Origin: Vibrio aquaticus
GTDB taxonomy: Bacteria > Pseudomonadota > Gammaproteobacteria > Enterobacterales > Vibrionaceae
Length of the DNA stretch: 64,000 bases
Reading direction: 5' to 3'
Assembly: GCF_003970385.1 (NCBI RefSeq)
Contig: NZ_RXZH01000011.1
Location: 150-64,149 of the forward strand
Part shown: positions 1 to 7,568 of the stretch, piece after piece
Position numbering within the stretch: the first letter of the stretch is position 1
How the letters are laid out: the number at the start of each line of letters is the position of its first letter
Made by a program: the position numbers and the translations under genes
The notes under the pieces: generated by a model
Seen by the model: only the letters and a program-made list of their open reading frames with translations
Database searches by the model: none
Told to the model about the DNA's origin: nothing

Positions 1-17
1 TAAAGAGACTTAAAGAA

Positions 18-102
18 TGGTGCGGAAGGAGAGACTTGAACTCTCACACCTTGCGGCGCCAGAACCTAAATCTGGTGCGTCTACCAATTCCGCCACTTCC
101 GC
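18..102 (-). tRNA. tRNA-Leu(TAG), copy 1
   Basis: 85-nt cloverleaf on the minus strand with encoded CCA (18-20). The anticodon loop TTTAGGT gives anticodon TAG. It has the long variable arm of class II tRNAs. It is the most downstream member of the array visible here; its spacers resemble those around the other Leu copies. Confidence 0.96.
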
Positions 103-152
103 ATCAATTTGTAGTCATAGCTGATAATTGGAGAATCAACTCGACGTTGTAG

Positions 153-227
153 TGGCAGGTCTACCTGGATTCGAACCAGGGAATGGCGGCATCAAAAGCC
201 GCTGCCTTACCGCTTGGCGATAGACCT
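153..227 (-). tRNA. tRNA-Gln(TTG), copy 1
   Basis: 75-nt cloverleaf on the minus strand. The acceptor strands AGGTCTA and TAGACCT pair exactly and CCA is encoded. The loop TTTTGAT gives anticodon TTG. Confidence 0.96.
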
Positions 228-257
228 GCAGTGCTCTAACTAAAGAGACTTAAAGAA

Positions 258-340
258 TGGTGCGGAAGGAGAGACTTGAACTCTCACACCTTGCGGCCAG
301 AACCTAAATCTGGTGCGTCTACCAATTCCGCCACTTCCGC
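258..340 (-). tRNA. tRNA-Leu(TAG), copy 2, shortened variable arm
   Basis: Same sequence as the other Leu copies except for a 2-nt deletion (CG) at the base of the variable arm, giving 83 nt instead of 85. Acceptor, D, anticodon and T arms and the encoded CCA are intact. It may still be charged, but the class II variable stem is weakened. Confidence 0.85.
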
Positions 341-408
341 ATCAATTTTGTAGTCACTACCGACAATTGGATAATCGATAAGACGTTGTATGTATTCCAA
401 GAAAGGAA

Positions 409-485
409 TGGTGGCTACGACGGGATTCGAACCTGTGACCCCATCATTATGAGTGATGTGCTCTAACCAGCTGAGCTACGTAGCC
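409..485 (-). tRNA. tRNA-Met(CAT), elongator, copy 1
   Basis: 77-nt cloverleaf with acceptor GGCTACG/CGTAGCC, loop CTCATAA (anticodon CAT) and encoded CCA. The sequence is the elongator Met type, like E. coli metT/metU, not the initiator. Confidence 0.96.
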
Positions 486-487
486 AA

Positions 488-572
488 TGGTGCGGAAGGA
501 GAGACTTGAACTCTCACACCTTGCGGCGCCAGAACCTAAATCTGGTGCGTCTACCAATTCCGCCACTTCCGC
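488..572 (-). tRNA. tRNA-Leu(TAG), copy 3
   Basis: 85-nt class II tRNA with intact variable arm and encoded CCA. It lies only 2 nt from the neighbouring Met gene, so it must be processed from a shared transcript. Confidence 0.96.
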
Positions 573-623
573 ATCAATTTGTAGTCATTACTGATAATTG
601 GAAAATCAATAAGACGTTGTATA

Positions 624-692
624 TGGCAGGCTACTTAGAGCCGAACCAGGGACAATAGACGAGGCATCAAAAGATGTTTATCCACTGAACCT
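624..692 (-). pseudogene. decayed tRNA-Gln(TTG) copy
   Basis: About 69 nt that line up with the Gln gene: it keeps TGCCA at the 3' end, a T-arm-like CCTGGTTCG and the CTTTTGATG anticodon segment. The D arm is lost, the acceptor has two mismatches and the anticodon stem is broken. It sits after the same spacer that precedes the intact Gln gene at 153-227, so it looks like a degraded copy in the same slot. Confidence 0.75.
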
Positions 693-700
693 TTAAATAG

Positions 701-775
701 TGGCAGGTCTACCTGGATTCGAACCAGGGAATGGCGGCATCAAAAGCCGCTGCCTTACCGCTTGGCGATAGACCT
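701..775 (-). tRNA. tRNA-Gln(TTG), copy 2
   Basis: 75-nt intact copy, identical in all arms to the Gln gene at 153-227, with encoded CCA. It lies 8 nt from the decayed Gln copy. Confidence 0.96.
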
Positions 776-805
776 GCAGTGCTCTAATTAAAGAGACTTC
801 AATAA

Positions 806-890
806 TGGTGCGGAAGGAGAGACTTGAACTCTCACACCTTGCGGCGCCAGAACCTAAATCTGGTGCGTCTACCAATTCCGCCACTTCCGC
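806..890 (-). tRNA. tRNA-Leu(TAG), copy 4
   Basis: 85-nt intact Leu copy with long variable arm, TAG anticodon and encoded CCA. Confidence 0.96.
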
Positions 891-919
891 AAATTATTTT
901 TATGTAGATTGAGTCAAGA

Positions 920-1004
920 TGGTGCGGAAGGAGAGACTTGAACTCTCACACCTTGCGGCGCCAGAACCTAAATCTGGTGCGTCTACCAATTCCGCCACTT
1001 CCGC
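920..1004 (-). tRNA. tRNA-Leu(TAG), copy 5
   Basis: 85-nt intact Leu copy, directly adjacent in the array to copy 4 with a 29-nt AT-rich spacer. TAG anticodon and encoded CCA. Confidence 0.96.
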
Positions 1005-1076
1005 ATCTTGAATCTACATGGTTACTAGTTAATTGGTAAAAACTAATAACTTTATGTCTGTTTCCTAAAAAAGGAA

Positions 1077-1153
1077 TGGTGGCTACGACGGGATTCGAAC
1101 CTGTGACCCCATCATTATGAGTGATGTGCTCTAACCAGCTGAGCTACGTAGCC
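1077..1153 (-). tRNA. tRNA-Met(CAT), elongator, copy 2
   Basis: 77-nt intact elongator Met tRNA with CAT anticodon and encoded CCA; same sequence as the copy at 409-485. Confidence 0.96.
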
Positions 1154-1231
1154 ACTCGTGAGCGAGACAATATAAACTGTTGCGCTCTTAGTGACAAGCC
1201 ATTTTTTAATTAGGCTCAACACTATAAATAG

Positions 1232-1306
1232 TGGCAGGTCTACCTGGATTCGAACCAGGGAATGGCGGCATCAAAAGCCGCTGCCTTACCGCTTGGCGAT
1301 AGACCT
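1232..1306 (-). tRNA. tRNA-Gln(TTG), copy 3
   Basis: 75-nt intact Gln tRNA with TTG anticodon and encoded CCA. Confidence 0.96.
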
Positions 1307-1335
1307 GCAGGCATAGCTAAAATAGCTATAAAACA

Positions 1336-1420
1336 TGGTGCGGAAGGAGAGACTTGAACTCTCACACCTTGCGGCGCCAGAACCTAAATCTGGTGCGTCT
1401 ACCAATTCCGCCACTTCCGC
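1336..1420 (-). tRNA. tRNA-Leu(TAG), copy 6
   Basis: 85-nt intact Leu tRNA with TAG anticodon and encoded CCA; second gene of the transcript. Confidence 0.96.
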
Positions 1421-1458
1421 ATCAATTCCTAATCACTTTCAATGAAAGTATTTAGGAA

Positions 1459-1535
1459 TGGTGGCTACGACGGGATTCGAACCTGTGACCCCATCATTAT
1501 GAGTGATGTGCTCTAACCAGCTGAGCTACGTAGCC
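1459..1535 (-). tRNA. tRNA-Met(CAT), elongator, copy 3
   Basis: 77-nt intact elongator Met tRNA, the promoter-proximal gene of the array. Met first, then Leu and Gln, follows the order of the E. coli metT operon. Confidence 0.96.
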
Positions 1536-1589
1536 ATACCATGTTTTTGTTCTCAACAATTCGTTGTCGTCTTGTTGGGAACGGGGCGC

Positions 1590-1618
1590 ATTATGCGTAG
1601 TTGAAATAAAACCGTCAA
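1590..1618 (-). promoter_or_regulatory. tRNA operon promoter with GC-rich discriminator
   Basis: On the minus strand, -35 TTGACG and -10 CATAAT are 17 bp apart, followed at once by GCGCCCCG. A GC-rich discriminator is typical of stable-RNA promoters under stringent (ppGpp/DksA) control. It lies 54 bp upstream of the first tRNA, and no other good promoter is visible in the array. Confidence 0.8.
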
Positions 1619-1753
1619 TAGTTTTTTTGAATAAATCGAGATAAACGGACTGTTCGATTTCTTTTTAAACAAAGAGGCGTGTTAATGATCGAAAACTGAT
1701 AACAAAATGACGCAACTTAATGGAGTTTAGTGAAAACTAAAACGGGACATAAC

Positions 1754-1783
1754 AAAAAGGCCAGCATTACTGCTGACCTTTTA
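1754..1783 (-). terminator. terminator after ychF
   Basis: Imperfect hairpin (AAAGGTCAGC / GCTGGCCTTT, one mismatch) followed by T residues on the minus strand, 22 nt past the ychF stop. Confidence 0.75.
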
Positions 1784-1804
1784 AGTCAAAGACTTGTATA
1801 GAAA

Positions 1805-2896
1805 TTATACGTTGAAGCGGAAGTGAACCACGTCACCATCTTTTACGATGTAGTCTTTACCTTCTAGACGCCATTTACCTGCGTCTTTCGCACCGCTTTC
1901 ACCGTTGAATTCGATGAAGTCATCGTAGCCAACAACTTCTGCACGGATGAAGCCTTTTTCAAAGTCAGTGTGGATCTTGCCTGCTGCTTGTGGCGCAGTT
2001 GCACCGACAGGAATAGTCCAAGCGCGAACTTCTTTAACACCTGCTGTGAAGTAAGTGTGCAGAGTTAGTAGTTCATAACCTGAACGGATTACACGGTTTA
2101 GGCCTGGTTCTTCGATACCCATGTCCGCAAGGAACTCTTCGCGATCTTCGTCATCTAGCTCTGAAAGCTCAGATTCGATTGCTGCACATACCGCAACAAC
2201 GACGTTGTTTTCTTTTTCAGCGTACTCACGCACTGCGTCAAGGTACGGGTTGTTCTCGAAACCATCTTCATTAACGTTAGCAATGTACATGGTTGGCTTT
2301 AGCGTCAAGAAGTTTAGGTAACCAACAGCGATTAGCTCTTCTTTAGACAGTTCAACAGTGCGCGCCATGCCACCTTCAGTTAGTACTGGAAGCAGTTTTT
2401 CTAGAACGGTTAGTTCAAATTTAGCATCTTTATCGCCGCCTTTCGCTTTCTTAGCGTTACGCTGGATTGCACGCTCACAAGCATCAAGGTCAGCCATTGC
2501 TAGCTCTAGGTTGATCACTTCGATGTCTTCGATTGGTGATACTTTACCTGCTACGTGTACAATGTTTTCATTTTCAAAACAGCGCACAACGTGACCGATC
2601 GCATCAGTTTCACGGATGTTTGCTAGGAATTTGTTACCTAGACCTTCACCACGAGATGCGCCAGCAACGAGACCTGCGATGTCGACGAATTCCATCGTAG
2701 TTGGCAGTACTTTCTGTGGGTTCACGATTTTCGCCAGTGCGTCTAGACGAAGATCTGGCACAGGGACTACGCCTGTGTTTGGTTCGATAGTACAGAAAGG
2801 GAAGTTTGCTGCTTCGATGCCTGCTTTAGTAAGTGCGTTAAACAGAGTTGATTTACCTACGTTTGGTAGACCAACGATGCCACATTTAAAACCCAT
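1805..2896 (-). CDS. ychF: redox-regulated ATPase/GTPase YchF (Obg family)
   Basis: 363 aa, the usual length. The N-terminal P-loop GLPNVGKST is followed by the DIAGLVAGAS switch region; a coiled-coil insertion and a C-terminal TGS domain follow. The family binds ATP rather than GTP, associates with ribosomes and is linked to stress responses. The start was set at the ATG opening MGFKCG, which matches the family; an in-frame upstream start would add 20 unrelated residues running into pth. It follows pth by 10 nt and probably shares its transcript. Confidence 0.96.
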   Translation of the reverse strand: MGFKCGIVGLPNVGKSTLFNALTKAGIEAANFPFCTIEPNTGVVPVPDLRLDALAKIVNPQKVLPTTMEFVDIAGLVAGASRGEGLGNKFLANIRETDAIGHVVRCFENENIVHVAGKVSPIEDIEVINLELAMADLDACERAIQRNAKKAKGGDKDAKFELTVLEKLLPVLTEGGMARTVELSKEELIAVGYLNFLTLKPTMYIANVNEDGFENNPYLDAVREYAEKENNVVVAVCAAIESELSELDDEDREEFLADMGIEEPGLNRVIRSGYELLTLHTYFTAGVKEVRAWTIPVGATAPQAAGKIHTDFEKGFIRAEVVGYDDFIEFNGESGAKDAGKWRLEGKDYIVKDGDVVHFRFNV

Positions 2897-2906
2897 GATA
2901 GTAACC

Positions 2907-3497
2907 TTATTCAGCTTTGAACGTGTGTAGACGGTTTTGTGCTTTTGATAGACCATCCTTAATCAGGATATCTAAACAACGAACAGATTCATCTGCCGCT
3001 GCATCAAGAAGCTCTTGCTCTTTTGCCGGCGCTTTGCCTAAAACAAAACCGGCTACTTTATCTTTGTGTCCCGGATGGCCAATGCCGATTCGAAGACGAT
3101 AGAAATCTTTGCAATTTCCAAGTTTGCTTATGGTATCGCGAAGGCCGTTGTGACCGCCATGGCCACCACCTTTCTTAAATTTAGCAACACCCGGTGGCAA
3201 ATCTAACTCATCGTGCGCAACCATGATCTCTTCTGGCTTGATTTGGTAAAACTTTGCTAAAGCAGCAATCGCTTTACCTGAAAGATTCATGAACGTTGTT
3301 GGGATAAGCAGACGAAGATCCTGACCATTGACCATGATGCGTCCAGTCAAACCAAAAAACTTCGCTTCGTTTTTCAGTGTGATGTTGTGTACACGGGCGA
3401 GTTCTTCAACAACCCAAGCACCAGCATTATGGCGAGTTCTCGCGTATTCAGGCCCTGGATTAGCTAGACCGACAAGCAATTTAATTTGTTGACTCAA
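2907..3497 (-). CDS. pth: peptidyl-tRNA hydrolase
   Basis: 196 aa. Frees tRNA from peptidyl-tRNAs that drop off ribosomes. Visible motifs are GLANPGPEYARTRHNAG near the N terminus, with the catalytic His in RHNAG, then FMNLSG and the HDELDL segment. The reading frame is open further upstream, but homology begins at SQQIKLLVGLANPG, so the likely start is the TTG at 3497, with GAGAG about 9 nt upstream. A TTG start would keep expression modest. Pairs with ychF, as in many gammaproteobacteria. Confidence 0.95.
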   Translation of the reverse strand: MSQQIKLLVGLANPGPEYARTRHNAGAWVVEELARVHNITLKNEAKFFGLTGRIMVNGQDLRLLIPTTFMNLSGKAIAALAKFYQIKPEEIMVAHDELDLPPGVAKFKKGGGHGGHNGLRDTISKLGNCKDFYRLRIGIGHPGHKDKVAGFVLGKAPAKEQELLDAAADESVRCLDILIKDGLSKAQNRLHTFKAE

Positions 3498-3594
3498 GGT
3501 TAGGATCTCTCTTGGAATCTCAAAAAGCGCAGTATGATAGCACACAAATCTCACATCGGGCGAGATGCGGTTTATTTAGCAAAACTGCAGGAAT

Positions 3595-3624
3595 AAAAAA
3601 ACACCCCAAAGTGGGGTGTTTTCT
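3595..3624 (-). terminator. terminator after prs
   Basis: 8-bp stem AACACCCC / GGGGTGTT with A-tract on one side and T-tract on the other, so it can act in both directions. It lies 25 nt past the prs stop. Confidence 0.85.
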
Positions 3625-3648
3625 AAACTCTTGCTAAAATATGTTCGA

Positions 3649-4593
3649 TTAGCTGAACATTGCAGAGATTGATTCTTCGTTGCTAATACGACGAATTGCT
3701 TCTGCTAGCATGCGAGATAGGCTCAGAGTGGTGACCTTGCCAGTATCTGCCATTTCTTTAGACATTGTGATCGAGTCAGTCACGATAACTTGGTCTAGTA
3801 CCGAGTTACCAATGTTCTGAGCAGCATTACCTGAGAATACAGCGTGAGTTGCGTAAGCGAATACACGCTTAGCACCGCGCTCTTTTAGCGCTTCAGCTGC
3901 TTTACATAGAGTGCCACCTGTATCGATCATGTCATCAACGATCACACAGTCACGACCTTCAACATCACCGATTAGGTTCATTACTTCAGACACGTTAGCG
4001 CGTGGACGACGCTTATCAACGATAGCGATATCTACGTCACCCAGTGCTTTAGCGGTTGCACGAGCACGAACAACGCCGCCTAGGTCAGGAGAAACAACAA
4101 CAGGGTTCTCTAGGCCACGGTTAGCCATGTCTTCAAGAAGAACTGGTGTACCGAAGATGTTATCAACTGGTACATCGAAGAAGCCTTGAATCTGCTCTGC
4201 GTGTAGGTCGATAGTCAGAACGCGGTCAACACCAACGTTAGAAAGGAAGTCAGCAACAACTTTTGCAGTGATTGGCACACGAGCAGAACGTACACGACGG
4301 TCTTGGCGAGCGTAACCAAAGTAAGGGATAACTGCTGTAATACGGCCCGCTGAAGCGCGGCGCATTGCGTCAATCATCACTACAAGTTCCATTAGGTTGT
4401 CGTTAGTTGGTGCACAAGTAGATTGAATGATGAAAACATCACTACCACGTACGTTTTCGTTGATTTGAACAGCGACTTCGCCATCAGAAAAACGAGAAAC
4501 AGTAGCATCACCAAGAGAGATGTATAGACGATCAGCAATACGTTGGGCTAGTTCAGGTGTAGCGTTACCAGCAAATAGCTTCATATCAGGCAC
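3649..4593 (-). CDS. prs: ribose-phosphate pyrophosphokinase (PRPP synthetase)
   Basis: 314 aa, nearly identical in layout to E. coli Prs. Makes PRPP from ribose 5-phosphate and ATP for purine, pyrimidine, NAD, His and Trp synthesis. FSDGEVAVQINENVRG (ATP-binding flag), RQDRR and the PRPP-binding loop VDDMIDTGGT are all present. The start codon is GTG (GTG CCT GAT ATG AAG), as in E. coli, with GAGG 9 nt upstream. Lies 28 nt after ispE in the lolB-ispE-prs order typical of gammaproteobacteria. Confidence 0.97.
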   Translation of the reverse strand: MPDMKLFAGNATPELAQRIADRLYISLGDATVSRFSDGEVAVQINENVRGSDVFIIQSTCAPTNDNLMELVVMIDAMRRASAGRITAVIPYFGYARQDRRVRSARVPITAKVVADFLSNVGVDRVLTIDLHAEQIQGFFDVPVDNIFGTPVLLEDMANRGLENPVVVSPDLGGVVRARATAKALGDVDIAIVDKRRPRANVSEVMNLIGDVEGRDCVIVDDMIDTGGTLCKAAEALKERGAKRVFAYATHAVFSGNAAQNIGNSVLDQVIVTDSITMSKEMADTGKVTTLSLSRMLAEAIRRISNEESISAMFS

Positions 4594-4621
4594 GGTGGAA
4601 ACCTCAGGGTTGCGTCCAGTT

Positions 4622-5494
4622 TTAAATAGATTGTGTGTGGGCTAAGCGATACTTAGCCAGTCTCTCGTACAAAGGCGAAATGTTTTTGCCTTGTGCAACA
4701 AAAGCGGAGACTGTGTCAGGCAGCTCGGCCAGCGTTGATTCGGCGTTACTTTTGCTCGAAAATTCAGCAAAAACGCACGATCCAGTGCCAGTCAATCGCG
4801 ACGGCGCGTATTGTAGCAGCCAAGAAAGTTGCTTATCAACCTCTTGGTACAGCATTCGAACAATTTTTTCGCAATCGTTTCCGTAATCGCCCTCTAGAAG
4901 TGTGGCTAGCGGGCGTTTTGGCGTGTTTCTAGTCAGCTCAGGGTGAGTGAATATGTCTACGGTAGCAATTGATACATCTGGTCTGACGACGAGATACCAT
5001 TTTTCTTCTGGTTCGGCTTGGGTCAGTTCTTCACCAACGCCTTCCGCAAAGGCGGAAAAACCACGGGTAAAGACAGGAACATCCGCGCCAAGAGCTAAGC
5101 CGATTTCAGCCAGTTCCTCTTCGTTTAAGTCGGTTTCCCATAAGTGGTTCAATGCAACCAGTGTTGTAGCGGCATTCGATGAGCCCCCTCCAATGCCGCC
5201 ACCCATAGGCAGAATCTTATTAAGATCGATATGAGCGCCGTACTTACATTGGGACTTTTCTTGAAGCGCAGTGGCTGCTTTCCAGATCAGGTTATCTTTT
5301 AACGGAACACCAGGAATTTCCGGAGATAGGGTAATCTCACCGCTTGTATTGGCAGTAATCGTTAAATCATCACCATGATCTAAAAACTGAAATAGGGTTT
5401 GCAGTTCATGGTAGCCATTATCTCGACGGCCCGTGATGTAAAGGAATAGGTTGAGTTTGGCGGGAGAAGGCCAGTTTGTGGTTTCAGAGATCAT
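4622..5494 (-). CDS. ispE: 4-diphosphocytidyl-2-C-methyl-D-erythritol kinase
   Basis: 290 aa GHMP kinase of the MEP isoprenoid pathway; phosphorylates CDP-methylerythritol. PSPAKLNLFLYITGRR at the N terminus carries the catalytic Lys, and PMGGGIGGGSSNAAT is the glycine-rich ATP loop. The ATG at 5494 is preferred because it overlaps the lolB stop as ATGA, implying translational coupling; an upstream GTG would add five residues. Confidence 0.95.
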   Translation of the reverse strand: MISETTNWPSPAKLNLFLYITGRRDNGYHELQTLFQFLDHGDDLTITANTSGEITLSPEIPGVPLKDNLIWKAATALQEKSQCKYGAHIDLNKILPMGGGIGGGSSNAATTLVALNHLWETDLNEEELAEIGLALGADVPVFTRGFSAFAEGVGEELTQAEPEEKWYLVVRPDVSIATVDIFTHPELTRNTPKRPLATLLEGDYGNDCEKIVRMLYQEVDKQLSWLLQYAPSRLTGTGSCVFAEFSSKSNAESTLAELPDTVSAFVAQGKNISPLYERLAKYRLAHTQSI

Positions 5495-6105
5495 TCGTTG
5501 AACGTCCACTTTGAAATAACAATGTTGATGGAGATATCACCCTGGGTGAGCTTGAGTCTTTTGGGTAGCGGTAGGGGCGCTCCTAAAAGTTGGACATCTT
5601 GATAGCTTTGATAATCGAGAGTCCATGTTTGGTTATTTAGCTGTTTAGTTAAAGAAGCCAACGTGTTGGTCTGGTTCAGTTGATAGTCATCGGCAAGGGT
5701 AGGGCGGCCGAGTAGCCAGTCATTTAGCTGATCTACAGGGATGTTTAATCCAGTCAGCTGTTTAATCAGCGCAGCAGCATTTGGGGCACTGAACGATTTT
5801 CCATCATAGGTTTCAACGGTAGCGATGCTTGGAGTCGCATTTAAGTTAAGTACCGTTTGGCCCAGGAAAGTACTCATTCTTAGCTGAGTCTCTTGAGGGG
5901 AATGCTGCCATTGAAAGTTAAGGGATTGGCGTTCTTGAGGGGCGATATAACCGAGTTTACCTGCGGCCCGGTAATCTTTGATGAGTGCCAATCGCTGTTG
6001 ATGACTTTGCCATTCTACGTTGGTTGTGCTCTCGATAGACGCACAGCCTTGCAAAAATAGAGCAGTAACAAGGAGTAAAAAGAATGCACGAAAAGTTTTC
6101 ATCAT
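5491..6105 (-). CDS. lolB: outer-membrane lipoprotein receptor LolB
   Basis: About 204 aa. N-terminal hydrophobic signal (FFLLLVTALF) ends in lipobox LQGC, so it is a lipoprotein. LolB takes lipoproteins from LolA and inserts them into the outer membrane. The body has the LolB-like pattern (AAGKLGYIAPQERQSLNFQW, then WLLGRP and the final amphipathic region). Two adjacent ATGs (6105 and 6102) are equally plausible, and a TTG 18 nt upstream is also in frame. First gene of lolB-ispE-prs, divergent from hemA. Confidence 0.9.
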   Translation of the reverse strand: MMKTFRAFFLLLVTALFLQGCASIESTTNVEWQSHQQRLALIKDYRAAGKLGYIAPQERQSLNFQWQHSPQETQLRMSTFLGQTVLNLNATPSIATVETYDGKSFSAPNAAALIKQLTGLNIPVDQLNDWLLGRPTLADDYQLNQTNTLASLTKQLNNQTWTLDYQSYQDVQLLGAPLPLPKRLKLTQGDISINIVISKWTFNE

Positions 6106-6265
6106 TGCCGAAGAAGTATCCAATTTTGCCCAAAGTTCGCTGTTACTATATCACTGAAATCACGAACTCTAGAAAACATATCGGGATTCCCCTTTCATTA
6201 AACGGGGTCATCAAGTAAAATTCCGTCCTTATTTGTCCATATCTGATTCAGAGAACCATCGATAC

Positions 6266-7522
6266 ATGTCTTTGCTTGCTATAGGTATCAACCATAATAC
6301 GGCCTCAGTCGAACTGCGTGAAAAAGTCGCTTTTGGCCCGGAAAAGTTACCTGAAGCATTGAAACAGCTTGGTGAAAACCCGGTTGTAAATGGCAGTGTT
6401 GTCGTCTCGACTTGTAACCGCACCGAGATTTACTGCGATGTAAAAGGTGGCAGCAAAACAAAGATTGTCGAGTGGTTATCCCAATTTCATCAAGTCAGCC
6501 CTGAAGATCTCAAACCCAGTTTATACGTCCATGAAGAGCAGGCGGCGATTCGCCATCTTATGCGCGTGTCTTGTGGTTTGGATTCATTGGTGCTCGGTGA
6601 ACCTCAGATTCTAGGGCAAGTGAAGCAAGCGTATTCGGATTCCCGTGAGCATAAAGCGGTGGACTCTGCGATTGAGAAGCTGTTTCAAAAAGCGTTCTCA
6701 GTGGCAAAACGTGTTCGGACTGAAACTGATATCGGTGGAAACGCAGTCTCGGTGGCTTACGCGGCGTGTACGTTAGCGAAACATATATTTGAATCCTTAG
6801 AACAATCGACCGTTCTTTTGGTCGGTGCAGGCGAGACGATAGAGCTCGTAGCAAAACACCTAGCGGCCAATGGTTGTACTAAGATGATTGTGGCTAACCG
6901 AACCAAAGAACGAGCGTTGCCTTTAGCCGAGCAGTTTGGCGCTGAGATTATTGGTTTGCCAGAGATTCCAGAGCACCTTCCTAGAGCCGATATCGTGATC
7001 AGCTCGACGGCAAGCCCGTTACCCATTATCGGTAAAGGCATGGTGGAATCGGCGTTAAAAGCGAGACGCTTCCAACCTATGTTACTGGTCGATATTGCTG
7101 TGCCGCGTGATATCGAGTCGCAGGTTGGTGAGCTTAATGACGCTTACTTATACACGGTTGATGATCTTCAATCGATCATTGATAACAACATCGAGCAGCG
7201 TAAAGTCGAAGCGATTCAAGCCGAAGCGATTGTGACGGAAGAAAGTGCCGCGTTTATGTCTTGGATGCGCTCGCTTCAAGCCGTGGACAGTATTCGAGAG
7301 TACCGTCAGACGGCCAACGACATTCGTGAAGATCTGCTCGCCAAAAGTTTACAGTCTCTTGCCGCTGGTGCTGACGCTGAAAAAGTATTGCTAGAATTGA
7401 GTAATAAGCTGACGAATAAGCTTATTCATGCTCCTACTCGTGCGTTGCAGAGCGCCGCTGAGAAGGGTGAGCCAGCCAAGCTAGCGACCATTAGACAAAG
7501 TTTAGGTCTGGACAACTCTTAG
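6266..7522 (+). CDS. hemA: glutamyl-tRNA reductase
   Basis: 418 aa, the same length as E. coli HemA. Reduces Glu-tRNA to glutamate-1-semialdehyde, the committed step of haem synthesis. The catalytic Cys50 sits in VSTCNRTEIY. The NADPH-binding region has VLLVGAGETIELVAKHL and the C-terminal dimerisation domain is helical. The ATG at 6266 opens the conserved MSLLAIGINHNTASVELRE; an in-frame TTG at 6233 is less likely. Head of the hemA-prfA-prmC-sirB2-sirB1-kdsA run. Confidence 0.97.
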   Translation: MSLLAIGINHNTASVELREKVAFGPEKLPEALKQLGENPVVNGSVVVSTCNRTEIYCDVKGGSKTKIVEWLSQFHQVSPEDLKPSLYVHEEQAAIRHLMRVSCGLDSLVLGEPQILGQVKQAYSDSREHKAVDSAIEKLFQKAFSVAKRVRTETDIGGNAVSVAYAACTLAKHIFESLEQSTVLLVGAGETIELVAKHLAANGCTKMIVANRTKERALPLAEQFGAEIIGLPEIPEHLPRADIVISSTASPLPIIGKGMVESALKARRFQPMLLVDIAVPRDIESQVGELNDAYLYTVDDLQSIIDNNIEQRKVEAIQAEAIVTEESAAFMSWMRSLQAVDSIREYRQTANDIREDLLAKSLQSLAAGADAEKVLLELSNKLTNKLIHAPTRALQSAAEKGEPAKLATIRQSLGLDNS

Positions 7523-7568
7523 TGATAAGAGTGACAGACTTCATCAAACCCCTGAGTTAAAGAAAACT

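Noticed and set aside
693..884. Open frame inside the tRNA array
   Set aside because: It runs through tRNA-Gln and tRNA-Leu genes and has no protein-like composition.
1..1535. tRNA array as an attachment site for an integrated element
   Set aside because: No integrase, no direct repeats flanking foreign genes, and neighbours are ordinary core genes.
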